From positions 186,001 through 250,000 of the forward strand of contig NZ_CP111085.1 of the NCBI RefSeq assembly GCF_026278345.1: a stretch of 64,000 nt of DNA, written 5' to 3'. The position numbers were made by a program, and so were the translations under genes. Below are positions 40,034-48,633 of this stretch, piece after piece. The notes under the pieces were generated by a model that was given only the letters and a program-made list of their open reading frames with translations, was not told the DNA's origin and searched no databases. This stretch comes from Tellurirhabdus rosea. Its GTDB lineage: Bacteria; Bacteroidota; Bacteroidia; Cytophagales; Spirosomataceae. Every line of letters begins with the position of its first letter. Position 1 is the stretch's first letter.

Positions 40034-40702
40034 ATGAAAATCTGCCAACTGGAGCTGCTTTGTCACGACCTGGAAGCCACCCGGACCTTTTATGTCGACA
40101 CGCTGCAGCTTCCCGTCGTGTGCGAACTTCCGGGCAGCCTGACCGTTCGGGCCGGCTGGACCGATCTGATTTTTGTGCGTACGGATACGCCGGTCGCGCC
40201 CTACCATTTTGCGTTCAACGTCGCGACCAATTCCCTGGAAACCCTCATTAAGTCGTTCCCCCTGCCCTATCTGAACACCGCTTTTGGGCAGCGAATTGCC
40301 ACGTTCACGGACTGGAGAGCCCGGGCCTGTTACTTTCGGGATGCCGCCGGTAACCTCGTGGAGTTTATCGAACGCCGGGACGCGCTGTTTGGCGGCGCTC
40401 CCAGTCAGCTTTTTCAGGGCGTCAGCGAAATCGGACTGGCGGTAGACGATGTTACGGCCCTTACGCGGTATCTGGTCGAGGAGTTTGCACTGCCGCAGTT
40501 CAGTAAAATGAATCCGCTGCCGGATTTCAACGCGGTGGGGGATGATTTTGGCCTGTTTATTCTGGCCAGAACGGGCCGGAAATGGCTTTTCACCGATATT
40601 CCAGCGGAGGCGCAGCCCTGCAAGGTGCTGTTTACCGATTGCTACAACCTCCCCCATCTGCTGACGTTCCGGGAGCGGAAAGCCGCCATCGCGGCCTGTT
40701 AA
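40034..40702 (+). CDS. VOC-superfamily (glyoxalase-like) protein with two modules
   Basis: I start at ATG 40034 (MKICQLELLCHDLEATRTFY), where the first VOC beta-alpha-beta module begins. The 222-residue protein has a first pair of modules (residues 1-115: LELLCHDLEATRTFYVDTL, FRDAAGNLVEFIERRD) and a second, shorter part (residues 130-215: VSEIGLAVDDVTALTRYLVE). VOC proteins include glyoxalases, dioxygenases and antibiotic-binding proteins. The substrate cannot be told. Single gene. Confidence 0.8.
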   Translation: MKICQLELLCHDLEATRTFYVDTLQLPVVCELPGSLTVRAGWTDLIFVRTDTPVAPYHFAFNVATNSLETLIKSFPLPYLNTAFGQRIATFTDWRARACYFRDAAGNLVEFIERRDALFGGAPSQLFQGVSEIGLAVDDVTALTRYLVEEFALPQFSKMNPLPDFNAVGDDFGLFILARTGRKWLFTDIPAEAQPCKVLFTDCYNLPHLLTFRERKAAIAAC

Positions 40703-40767
40703 CAGACACGCGGGGGGCCGTTGGATAAACACCTCGCCCCATAAGGCCGTTTTTGTAACGAACTGGT

Positions 40768-40775
40768 TAATTTTG
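40768..40775 (+). promoter_or_regulatory. -7 element of candidate small RNA 1
   Basis: TAATTTTG is an exact TAnnTTTG match, 5-6 bases before the proposed RNA start at about 40781. A TTTG at 40752-40755 is closer than the usual 18-20 bases, so the -33 part is uncertain. Confidence 0.5.
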
Positions 40776-40780
40776 CCTGA

Positions 40781-40838
40781 TAATAGTACAAGTTACGGTG
40801 GGTACAAAAAACCCGGCTGCGCTGCGGCCGGGTTTTTT
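40781..40838 (+). ncRNA. Candidate small RNA 1 (about 58 nt)
   Basis: After a TAATTTTG promoter element, a short unpaired stretch GTACAAGTTACGGTGGGTAC (40786-40805) is followed directly by a symmetric terminator: AAAAAACCCGGC, loop TGCGCTGCG, GCCGGGTTTTTT (40806-40838). There is no reading frame. Both halves of the unpaired stretch are complementary to candidate RNA 2. Transcription is inferred only. Confidence 0.5.
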
Positions 40839-40899
40839 CTTTGCTTTCGCTAATATGAATTAAACTTCAATTAATAATTGTCAGACAAAGCAAAACTCA

Positions 40900-40930
40900 T
40901 TTGCAAGGCAATAACTTTCCTTTAGCTTTG
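40900..40930 (+). promoter_or_regulatory. Consensus promoter of candidate small RNA 2
   Basis: TTTG (40900-40903), 19-base spacer, TAGCTTTG (40923-40930): a full match to the Bacteroidota housekeeping promoter. The start would be near 40936. Confidence 0.7.
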
Positions 40931-40935
40931 TTCAT

Positions 40936-41038
40936 GTAACTTGTACTCGCCGGCCAAACCGGCACATTGATGAAGCAGTCTCTCCAAACCGAGGGATTTC
41001 GTACCCACCCCAGCCTCGGCCCAGCCGGGGCTTTTTTT
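40936..41038 (+). ncRNA. Candidate small RNA 2 (about 103 nt)
   Basis: From the promoter to a terminator: AGCCTCGGC-CCA-GCCGGGGCT (41012-41032) followed by seven T. Inside there is a hairpin GCCGG-CCAAA-CCGGC (40949-40963). The 5' end GTAACTTGTAC (40936-40946) and the internal GTACCCACC (41001-41009) are complementary to candidate RNA 1. A short frame beginning ATGAAGCAG at 40970 could encode a peptide but runs through the terminator, so I favour a non-coding RNA. Not recognised as a known riboswitch, 4.5S RNA or 6S RNA. The rest of 40703-41128 is a word-repeat hairpin. Confidence 0.55.
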
Positions 41039-41124
41039 GTTTTGTGCTTTCCGTTTTGTGTCTCCAGTGCCTCCTCATCGCGGAGCAATACATAACTGAA
41101 AACACAAAACGGAAAACACAAAAC
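41039..41124. repeat. Word-repeat inverted repeat after susD
   Basis: GTTTTGTGCTTTCCGTTTTG (41039-41061) and ACACAAAACGGAAAACACAA (41102-41124) match over 23 bases with one mismatch. It begins 4 bases beyond the susD stop on the reverse strand. Confidence 0.85.
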
Positions 41125-41128
41125 ATGT

Positions 41129-42832
41129 TTACCACCCCTGGTTCTGCGTCAGGCTGCGGTTGATGTCGCGTTCGCGCTGGGGGATTGGGAAAAGGTTGTG
41201 CTTGTCGTCGAAGGTCCGCTGTTCCCGCTTGAACCGGACGGCGTCGCCCGCCGTATAGTTGGGGATGTCGTTCAGGTCCTGGGGCGAACCCGGCGTCCCG
41301 AACGACGGTATCGGGGCGACGGCCGTGCGGGTCCGGGGAGCGCCGTAAACGATGGTGTTCATCACCAGCCGACCCGTACCCCACCGACGCATGTCGAACA
41401 GGTGGATGCCCTCGTTAGCCAGTTCGACGGTCCGTTCGCGGCGCACCAGTTGCCGCATCTTGGTCTGGTTGCTCTGGATGGCCGGGTCCACATTCGGCAT
41501 GCCCGCCCGGCGGCGCACCAGATTCATGGCGTTGATGACCGTCTGGTCAATCTGGTTCAGTTCGATTTTGGCCTCGGCATACGTCAGCAGGATTTCGGCG
41601 TAGCGCATGTAGGCAAAGCCGGTTTTCGACGCAAACATATCCTGCGCCTCGTCGTAGGTCCACTTGGCCCAGAGCAGCCCCAGCCCGTTCAGCACCGGCC
41701 CGAAAGGGTTCGTTACGTCGGCATTGGCGGCGTTGGCCCAGGTGTTGGTGTTGAAATTAAAGAAGCTCGTCTGCGCGTCGTAGATATTGAACACCGCCCG
41801 GCGGCGCGTGCCGGAAGTATTGCCCGTAATCGTATCGCCGTGCATCGTGACGGTCCATTTCAGACGCGGGTCGCGGTTGCGGGACGGCTGGGCGGGACTG
41901 TACACGGCCGATTCATCAATCCGCTTGCCATCAATCGCCTCGAACTTATCGACCAATGCCTGCAACGGAAAACGTCCCGACTGCGCGGCAATTGCCCGAG
42001 ACCCCTGCCCCAGCGCCATGAACGATACCGGGAAGGCGGCGTCGGTCGGATACAGCATTTCGAACATGATCTCCCGACCGGCATTGGCCTGCTGACCAGC
42101 CAGCGTGAACAGGTCCTGGAAGCGCGGATTGAGGCCGTAGAAGTTTCCGTCGATTACCCGCTTGGCGGCGTCGGCGGCGACCTGGTGGCGATTCAGCATC
42201 AGCGCCACCTTGGCGATCAGCCCCAGCGCCACGCCCCGGTTGACCCGACCCCGTTCACGGGACGCCCACTCCAGTTTCGGCGCGGCGTCTTCCAGATCGG
42301 TAATCAGGAAGTCGGCGATTTTGGCCCGTTCCGTCCGCGTCAGCGTATAAAACTGTTCCGGCAGCAGCGGCTCGGTGTAAAACGGCACATCGCCGTACAA
42401 CCCCATCAGGTGATAGTAGGCCCAGGCCCGCAGCACTTTCGCTTCCGCCTGAATCCGGTTGAAGTTGGCCGCCGGGACGTTCGCTTTGCCCCGTTCCATG
42501 CCCGCCAGCAGCGCGTTGGCCCGGGCCACCGTCGTGTACATGAATCCCCAGAAGCTGCTGACCGTCCCGTTGGTCGCGTCATAGTTTCCCTGGGCGATAC
42601 CCGGCGCGCGTTCGAGGCCGATGTCCGTATAAAGGTCATACAGCACCTGAACGGGCAGGTTGCCCGTGGTCCAGTAGTTCGAACTGTACACCCCGGTCAG
42701 GGCCAGATTCATTTCGGCCTCGTTATTATAATAAGAGGCCGAAGCCGGCGTGTCCAGCGGCTGCCGGTCGAGGTAGTCCTCACAACTGGTCAGCGTCAGT
42801 GCGGATAGAATAAAGAGAAGTATCTTTTTCAT
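41129..42832 (-). CDS. SusD/RagB-family nutrient-binding lipoprotein
   Basis: The 567-residue protein has a lipoprotein signal (LLFILSALTLTSC, cysteine 17) followed by EDYLDRQPLDTPASASYYNN, the SusD N-terminal pattern. TPR-like helices follow (RIQAEAKVLRAWAYYHLMGL is the family signature), ending with RERDINRSLTQNQGW. SusD forms the lid over the SusC barrel and binds the ligand outside the outer membrane. It follows susC by 6 bases. The ligand is not evident because no glycosidase or peptidase accompanies the pair. Confidence 0.95.
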   Translation of the reverse strand: MKKILLFILSALTLTSCEDYLDRQPLDTPASASYYNNEAEMNLALTGVYSSNYWTTGNLPVQVLYDLYTDIGLERAPGIAQGNYDATNGTVSSFWGFMYTTVARANALLAGMERGKANVPAANFNRIQAEAKVLRAWAYYHLMGLYGDVPFYTEPLLPEQFYTLTRTERAKIADFLITDLEDAAPKLEWASRERGRVNRGVALGLIAKVALMLNRHQVAADAAKRVIDGNFYGLNPRFQDLFTLAGQQANAGREIMFEMLYPTDAAFPVSFMALGQGSRAIAAQSGRFPLQALVDKFEAIDGKRIDESAVYSPAQPSRNRDPRLKWTVTMHGDTITGNTSGTRRRAVFNIYDAQTSFFNFNTNTWANAANADVTNPFGPVLNGLGLLWAKWTYDEAQDMFASKTGFAYMRYAEILLTYAEAKIELNQIDQTVINAMNLVRRRAGMPNVDPAIQSNQTKMRQLVRRERTVELANEGIHLFDMRRWGTGRLVMNTIVYGAPRTRTAVAPIPSFGTPGSPQDLNDIPNYTAGDAVRFKREQRTFDDKHNLFPIPQRERDINRSLTQNQGW

Positions 42833-42838
42833 AATTGG

Positions 42839-45800
42839 TTAAAATCTCAGGTTCAGTCCAGCGGTAAAGGTTTTCATCACGGGATAGAAGTTTCCATCCT
42901 GATCTTCCTGCTCGGGGTCGAAGCCTTCCACGAACTGATCGAAGGTCAGCAGATTCTGGCCGCTCACGTACACGCGAACCGAATTGAGGCCCGCTTTCCG
43001 GCTGATGACCGCCGGGATGGTGTAACCCAACTGGACGTTTTTCAGACGGAGATACGACCCGTTGCGCATCCAGAAACCCGAATCCCGCTGGTTGTTGTCG
43101 ATGTTGTTGGTCAGGCGCGGGTAGCTGGCTCCGGTATTGTCGGGCCGCCAGTTGTCCTTCTGCCAGGTGTAGGCCGTGGCGATGAAGTCCGAGGCGAAGA
43201 ACGCCCAGGCTCCGGTTCCGCTGATGTAGTTGTCGCGCTTGCCGACGCCCTGGAAGAACAGGTTCATGTCGAAGCCTTTCCAGCCGAGGTTGGCGTTGAA
43301 GCTGTACTCGTAGCGCGGCTGGCGGTTGCCCAGCACGACCCGGTCGAACTGGTTGATCACCCCGTCAGGCTTGCCTTCCGGACCGCTTACGTCCCGGTAT
43401 TTGATGTCGCCGGGCGACGTATTGGCCAGGAAGTAAGGCGTGGACGCATTGCCGTCAATGGCGTTCAGCGCGTCGATTTCCTCCTTGGTCTGGAACAGCC
43501 CGTCGGCAATGAAGCCGTAGTACGAACGCAGCGGCTGGCCGGGCGTCGAAATAAGGCGGCCTTCGATGATGTCCTGACCACCGAGGTCCAGCACTTCGTT
43601 GCGCACGTCCGACAGCACGCCCGTCAGGTCGTAGCGGAAGCCGCCGATGCGGTTTTTGTAGTTCAGCGACAGTTCAAAGCCCCGGTTGCGCATCGATCCG
43701 GCGTTGACAAACGGCGCGCTCACCCCCGTATACGCCGGAACGGGACGCACCAGCAGCATATCGCGGATTTTCCGCTCAAACACATCCACCGTCAGCGACA
43801 GGTTCTGGAACAAGGTCAGGTCCAGACCGAGGTTGGCCTGCGTCGATGTTTCCCAGGAAATGTTCGGGTTGGCGGCGGTGGTCTGCGCGACGCCCTGCGT
43901 GAGGCGGTTGTTGAAGAAGAAGGTAGCGCCCCCGGCCAGATTGGCGGCAAACGGATAAAAGCCGCCGATATTCTGGTTGCCCAGGGCCCCGTACGAAGCC
44001 CGGATTTTGGCAAACGTCACGGCATTGCTCAGCCCCGCCATGAAGTTCTCCCGGCTGATGACCCAGCCCACCGAAGCCGAGGGGAAAAAGCCCCACTGCC
44101 GGTCCAGCGGCTGGAAGAACCGCGACGAACCGTCGTAGCGGCCGTTCACTTCCAGCAGGTATTTGTCGTTGAAATTGTAGTTGAACCGCCCGAAAAACGA
44201 CGCCAGAGCGTATTCGCTGATGCCGCCGGTGTTGTTGAGGTTGTTTGTCCCGACGTTGATATACGGCTGGTCCGAGGGCAGGTCCGTCCGCGAGGCCGTC
44301 AGCGATTCGTTCACGTAGTCTTCTGACTGTAAGCCCAGCAGCAGGCGGAAGTCGCTTTTACCGATAGTGTGGTAAAAATTCGTTTGCAGCAGGTAGTTGT
44401 TCAGACGCTCGCGGGTGATGGCGTCGGCGATGGAGTTTTGACCGGGATACAGCTGGAGGAAGTTCAGCGTATTGGTGGTCAGGTCCGGCCGGAATACCTG
44501 ATAGTTTTGCAGGAAACGCTTCTGAATCACCTGCCGGACGTTGTTGGAGAACATCGCCTCCACGTCCATGAACTTGAAAGGCTTGTAAATCAGGTTTCCG
44601 CGGAATATAGTGTTCGGGCGCTGAAAGCGGTTAAAACCGCTGGCCTCGGCCTGGGCAATCGGGTTCCGGAAGTTACTCTGCCCCGCATCGCCGTACTGAT
44701 TCGGCCCGAACTTGCCCGCCCCGATGGCCGGAACGCCCAGCATCTGCCGGATGATGAATTCGGCCGTGGTTCCGCCCGGCTGAATCTCCCGCGAGTTGGT
44801 GTAAATCAGGTCGCCCTGAAACGACAGTTTATCCGTCAGCTTGATGTCGGAGTTGAAACGCAGGTCGTAGCGGCGGAAACTGGTGTTCTGCGTCAGGCCC
44901 TGCTGCTCCAGGAAAGTCCCCGCGCCGAAGAGCTTCACCCGTTCGGTGCCCACCGTCAGATTGACGTTGTGGTTGTGCATGAGGCCGCTGTTGGTCAGCA
45001 CATCGGCGACCCAGTCGGTGTTATAATACCGGAAATTATCCGCCGGATTGGTGCGGTACTGCTCGATCAGCGCCGGGTCGAAGACAAAGGCGGCCGGGTT
45101 GCCCGTCTGGTTACGCTGCGCCAGATTGACCATTTCCATATGCTCCACGGCGCTCACCTTCTCGGGCAGGTTGGTGGCCTGCTGCTGCGACACAAACCCG
45201 TTGTAGGACACCTGCACGCCGTCTTTCCCGCGCTTCGTTTTGACTATAATCACCCCGTTGGCGGCCCGCGCCCCGTAGATGGCCGTCGAGGCGGCGTCTT
45301 TCAGGACGGTGATGCTCTCGATGTTGTTCGGGTCGATGTTGTTCAGGGTTTCCAGCGAGCCGGGAGCCTGCGGCACGTTGTCGATGACCACCAGCGGCGT
45401 GGTGTTGCTGAAAATCGAACCCGCGCCCCGGATGTTGATCCGCGCACCGTCGGCACCGGGGCGGCCCGATTGCTGCGTCACGGAAATCCCCGGCGCGAGA
45501 CCCTGAAGCAGGTTGGACGAAGTCGCCACCTGACGGGCCAGCAGGTCTTCGTTGCGGATGGCCGCGACCGCCCCGGTCAGGTTGGCACGCCGCTGGGTTC
45601 CGTATCCCACGACCACCACTTCGTCCAGATTGTTGCTGGAGGCGCTTAGAACCACGTCAATGACCGAGCGGTTGTTGGCCGGTTCTTCCACGGTCTGGTA
45701 ACCGATGAAGCTAAAGACCAGGGTCGGATTGCCGTCCACGGTCAGCGAGTACGACCCATCGGCACCGGTCACTGTACCGCGGGTGGTGGACTTGATGCTT

Positions 45801-45931
45801 ACGGAAACGCCGGGGAGCGCGCCGCCATTGGCCCGGTCGGTGACCCGGCCCGTCAGCGTTCGCTGCTGTGCGAATGCGTCCGGACCCATGAATCCAAGCC
45901 AGAGCAAAGTAAACAGTATGAGTCTGTTCAT
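42839..45931 (-). CDS. SusC/RagA-family TonB-linked outer-membrane transporter
   Basis: The 1030-residue protein has a signal peptide (LILFTLLWLGFMGPDAFAQ), a CarboxypepD_reg domain (about 25-95; GVSVSIKSTTRGTVTGADGS, FSFIGYQTVE), the TonB-box-like DEVVVVGYGTQRR, and a plug with SITVLKDAASTAIYGARAAN and GVIIVKTKRGK. A 22-strand barrel follows, ending with an aromatic C-terminus (FTAGLNLRF). It imports a large substrate with SusD. There is no N-terminal STN domain, so it does not signal through an anti-sigma factor of that type. The upstream neighbour is a DeoR-type regulator. Confidence 0.96.
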   Translation of the reverse strand: MNRLILFTLLWLGFMGPDAFAQQRTLTGRVTDRANGGALPGVSVSIKSTTRGTVTGADGSYSLTVDGNPTLVFSFIGYQTVEEPANNRSVIDVVLSASSNNLDEVVVVGYGTQRRANLTGAVAAIRNEDLLARQVATSSNLLQGLAPGISVTQQSGRPGADGARINIRGAGSIFSNTTPLVVIDNVPQAPGSLETLNNIDPNNIESITVLKDAASTAIYGARAANGVIIVKTKRGKDGVQVSYNGFVSQQQATNLPEKVSAVEHMEMVNLAQRNQTGNPAAFVFDPALIEQYRTNPADNFRYYNTDWVADVLTNSGLMHNHNVNLTVGTERVKLFGAGTFLEQQGLTQNTSFRRYDLRFNSDIKLTDKLSFQGDLIYTNSREIQPGGTTAEFIIRQMLGVPAIGAGKFGPNQYGDAGQSNFRNPIAQAEASGFNRFQRPNTIFRGNLIYKPFKFMDVEAMFSNNVRQVIQKRFLQNYQVFRPDLTTNTLNFLQLYPGQNSIADAITRERLNNYLLQTNFYHTIGKSDFRLLLGLQSEDYVNESLTASRTDLPSDQPYINVGTNNLNNTGGISEYALASFFGRFNYNFNDKYLLEVNGRYDGSSRFFQPLDRQWGFFPSASVGWVISRENFMAGLSNAVTFAKIRASYGALGNQNIGGFYPFAANLAGGATFFFNNRLTQGVAQTTAANPNISWETSTQANLGLDLTLFQNLSLTVDVFERKIRDMLLVRPVPAYTGVSAPFVNAGSMRNRGFELSLNYKNRIGGFRYDLTGVLSDVRNEVLDLGGQDIIEGRLISTPGQPLRSYYGFIADGLFQTKEEIDALNAIDGNASTPYFLANTSPGDIKYRDVSGPEGKPDGVINQFDRVVLGNRQPRYEYSFNANLGWKGFDMNLFFQGVGKRDNYISGTGAWAFFASDFIATAYTWQKDNWRPDNTGASYPRLTNNIDNNQRDSGFWMRNGSYLRLKNVQLGYTIPAVISRKAGLNSVRVYVSGQNLLTFDQFVEGFDPEQEDQDGNFYPVMKTFTAGLNLRF

Positions 45932-46104
45932 GAGGATAGGTTATTGATTAAAGTTGGTAAATCTACACCTCGCAACCGGCAAGTACTAACCCATTTACGG
46001 GGATTTTTACCAGAACAATTACTTAGAAAGCAGAATTGCCGGTTTAATCAACTCATTATCAAGACTCACGCAACGACTCGTTTCTTAAATATTTTAAAAT
46101 AGAA

Positions 46105-46857
46105 TTATCGCCTGATGTTTACGCCCGCCTGCCGGTATTTTTCCGCCAGTTCGTCGGGCGCATCCGCATCGGTCAGTAAGGTGTGAATCAGGGTCAGGGG
46201 CGCAAACTGGTAGTAACTTTCCCGTTCAAGTTTGGTGGAATCGCAGAGCAGAAATGTCTTTTGGGCATGGGCCGCCATCGCCAGCGTAATTTCCGCCTCT
46301 TTCTCGCTATGCGCCGTCAGTCCACTTTTGAGGGAAATGCCGTCCACGCCGACAAACGCCTTTGTGGCGCGGTAACGGGCCAGATGTTCGCCCGCCATCC
46401 GCCCGTGCACGGCCCGGCGCTGCTTATCCACCTCTCCCCCCACCAGATTAACCGCCACCTCGGAGGCCATGAGTTCCTCCACAACGGGTAGCGAGTTGGT
46501 CACCACCGTGATTTTTTTGTTTCGGATAAACGGACACAGGCGAAAGACGGTACTGCCGCAATCCAGAAACAGAATATCGCCTTCCTCCACCTCCGCGGCG
46601 GCCAGCCGGGCGATGTGGTCCTTTCGCTCCGCGTTCGCGGCCGCCTTGTTTTCAAATTTCACCGGACGCGGAGCCAACCCTACCTTCATCGCCCCGCCAT
46701 GCGTGCGGTAAACCAGCCCGTCAGCCGCCAGCTGGGTCAAATCCCGCCGGATTGTCATCTCCGACGATTGCAGCAGTTCTGCCAGTTCCCGGACCTCCGC
46801 CGCGCCCTTTTGCTCAATAATCGCTAAAATTTTATGATGCCTACTTTGAAATGCCAT
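46105..46857 (-). CDS. DeoR-family transcriptional regulator
   Basis: I start at ATG 46857 (MAFQSRHHKILAIIEQKGAA). The 250-residue protein has the DeoR winged helix (VRELAELLQSSEMTIRRDLT, about 18-37; GLVYRTHGGAMKV) and the C-terminal sugar-phosphate sensor domain (DILFLDCGSTVFRLCPFI, TVVTNSLPVVEEL, KAFVGVDGISLKSGLTAHSE). Such regulators respond to phosphorylated sugars. It is divergent from the NUDIX gene with a shared, AAACA-rich 52-base region, and upstream of the SusC/SusD pair in the same direction, which it might regulate. Confidence 0.88.
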   Translation of the reverse strand: MAFQSRHHKILAIIEQKGAAEVRELAELLQSSEMTIRRDLTQLAADGLVYRTHGGAMKVGLAPRPVKFENKAAANAERKDHIARLAAAEVEEGDILFLDCGSTVFRLCPFIRNKKITVVTNSLPVVEELMASEVAVNLVGGEVDKQRRAVHGRMAGEHLARYRATKAFVGVDGISLKSGLTAHSEKEAEITLAMAAHAQKTFLLCDSTKLERESYYQFAPLTLIHTLLTDADAPDELAEKYRQAGVNIRR

Positions 46858-46877
46858 TTCCGGTTCGTTGATTTGAA

Positions 46878-46907
46878 CAAATTTAAACAAAAACAAACAT
46901 TTTCAAA
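46878..46907 (-). promoter_or_regulatory. Promoter of the DeoR-type regulator
   Basis: On the reverse strand TTTG (46907-46904), 18-base spacer, TAAATTTG (46885-46878). The spacer is full of TGTTT/AAACA repeats, a likely operator for autoregulation. The start codon is 20 bases downstream of the -7 element. Confidence 0.65.
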
Positions 46908-46909
46908 CA

Positions 46910-47479
46910 ATGACTGCCGCGATTGAAATTCTGGATGAAAAACTGCTTTCAGACAACTGGTACATTCTCAAGAAAATAACCTACCGCTACCAGCGCCGGA
47001 ACGGCTCCTGGGAAATCCAGTCCCGCGAGGCGTATGACCGGGGCAACGGGGCCGTCATCCTGCTCCACAATCCGAAAAAGAATACGGTGATTCTGACGCG
47101 CCAGTTCCGCCTGCCGACCTACGTCAATGGCAATACCGACGGGCTGCTGATCGAAGCCTGCGCGGGTCTGCTCGACAACGACCAGCCCGAGGACGCCATC
47201 CGCCGCGAAACCGAAGAAGAAACGGGCTTCCGCGTCGGGCCGGTCCAGAAAGTGTTTGAGGCGTACATGAGTCCCGGTTCGGTGACCGAAAAACTGTTTT
47301 TCTTCCTGGCCGAATACGACGACGCCACCGAACGGACAGCGGGCGGCGGCGTTGAAGAAGAGGAAATCGAAGTGCTGGAATTGCCGCTGGGCGAAGCCCT
47401 GACGATGGTCCGTACCGGCGAAATCCGCGACGGCAAGACGATCATGCTGCTGCAACACCTGGCCCTTTCTAAAAACTGA
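46910..47479 (+). CDS. nudK: NUDIX hydrolase, GDP-mannose pyrophosphatase (NudK)-like
   Basis: The 189-residue protein has the NUDIX box G-x5-E-x7-REUxEExGU in [20 protein letters not shown] followed by GF, and an N-terminal beta domain ([20 protein letters not shown]) typical of ADP-sugar/GDP-mannose pyrophosphatases such as NudK. It hydrolyses nucleoside-diphosphate sugars to NMP and sugar phosphate. The 3' end overlaps the converging nuclease gene by 11 bases. Confidence 0.85.
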   Translation: MTAAIEILDEKLLSDNWYILKKITYRYQRRNGSWEIQSREAYDRGNGAVILLHNPKKNTVILTRQFRLPTYVNGNTDGLLIEACAGLLDNDQPEDAIRRETEEETGFRVGPVQKVFEAYMSPGSVTEKLFFFLAEYDDATERTAGGGVEEEEIEVLELPLGEALTMVRTGEIRDGKTIMLLQHLALSKN

Positions 47480-48515
47480 ACCACTGGCGAACCGCTTCCT
47501 TGGAAGAAGTCCGTTCCAGCTTCCGCTCCAGCGTGTCCGGAATTTTGGGGAAGAAATTGATGCCCGTCAGCTTTTCGATCTGGTCCACGGGCACCACAAA
47601 GTTCTTCAGCGAAAGGTCGGAGCCCTCATTGTTGAGCAGAAAGCCGATCATGCGGATTTCCGGGTTCCGGCAATACAGGATCACTTTGTAGTACTGCTCG
47701 GGCACAGCAACTTTGTTTTTCCGGCCAATCGTCGGCAGACCGGGTTTCAGCACGGGGCCGGTCACCACGTACAGTCCTTTGTCCCGCACGGCCCAGGCCC
47801 GGACCTGCTCTTCCAGTTCTTTCCAGATGCCCCGGTTGAAATCGGGTTTCTGCGGACTCATGTTGCTCATGTAAAACGACTCCTGGGTCAGGCGCTGCGA
47901 GAACTTGAAATCTCCGGCCGGAGCCAGGTGGCCACGGTCGTAGCCCGAACGACTGTAATCGGAAGGCAGGGCGGTGCGGGTTTTGACAAGCGGGTCGGGC
48001 TTGAACTGTTCCTTGTCGCGATCGGCCTCGCCGAAAACGTCCGTTGCCAGCAGCGGATATGCCACCCAGTCGGCCTGCTCGAACGCCTCGCGGTAGCGCA
48101 GCGTGTAGCCGTCGTGCCGGATGATGTCGTCGGACGTCTTCATGGCGGGCAGGATGAAATCCACCTCTTTCTCGAAGTCGAACCGGGCTCCCGGCTGCGT
48201 TTCCATCCGGTTGCCGTCGCTGCCCGAAGCGGTGGCCTCCTCGTCACTGCCCTCGGGTTCGGGGGTTCGGTACGGACTTTCCAGCCGGCCGGCGCTCCGC
48301 TCCGACCGCAGGCCGACGAGGCCTTTCAGATCGTTCCAGAAAGCCACTACGGGCTTGGTTTCCCCGCCATAGTGCAGAAACAGCCCGATCAGGAAAAAGA
48401 CGAGCAACAGCACCAGGGTATTGCCGCGCAGCCGGAAGCCACTGCGGTAGTAGCCCGGGAGGAACGGCAGGCCGGAATTTCTTTTCCGGGAACGGTAGGT
48501 AGGACGAAAAAACAT
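47469..48515 (-). CDS. Membrane-anchored DNA/RNA non-specific endonuclease
   Basis: The 348-residue protein has an N-terminal membrane anchor ([18 protein letters not shown], about 34-51), a disordered acidic linker (about 75-110), and a beta-beta-alpha-Me endonuclease domain. The domain shows the catalytic motif [11 protein letters not shown] (His about 196) and the metal-binding Asn in [16 protein letters not shown]. It would cut DNA and RNA in the periplasm or at the surface, perhaps for nutrient use. Single gene, convergent with the NUDIX gene. Confidence 0.9.
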   Translation of the reverse strand: MFFRPTYRSRKRNSGLPFLPGYYRSGFRLRGNTLVLLLVFFLIGLFLHYGGETKPVVAFWNDLKGLVGLRSERSAGRLESPYRTPEPEGSDEEATASGSDGNRMETQPGARFDFEKEVDFILPAMKTSDDIIRHDGYTLRYREAFEQADWVAYPLLATDVFGEADRDKEQFKPDPLVKTRTALPSDYSRSGYDRGHLAPAGDFKFSQRLTQESFYMSNMSPQKPDFNRGIWKELEEQVRAWAVRDKGLYVVTGPVLKPGLPTIGRKNKVAVPEQYYKVILYCRNPEIRMIGFLLNNEGSDLSLKNFVVPVDQIEKLTGINFFPKIPDTLERKLERTSSKEAVRQWFSF

Positions 48516-48633
48516 AGTTTGGCTGAATTGGGCTGCAATATTACGAACTTAGCGGTGGAATTCTGACGTTCTACTGTACCCACGGCCGTTGAACCGTGGC
48601 AATCCAAAATGGGCCACGCCCGAGAGTACCCAT

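Noticed and set aside
40936-41038. Riboswitch, signal-recognition-particle RNA or 6S RNA
   Set aside because: Conserved core motifs of those RNAs that I know are not present, and the unit ends in a terminator with no gene directly downstream on the same strand.
40897-41121. Leftward 74-residue frame MCFPFCVFSY...
   Set aside because: It reads through the word-repeat hairpin and the terminator of candidate RNA 2 and has no recognisable fold.
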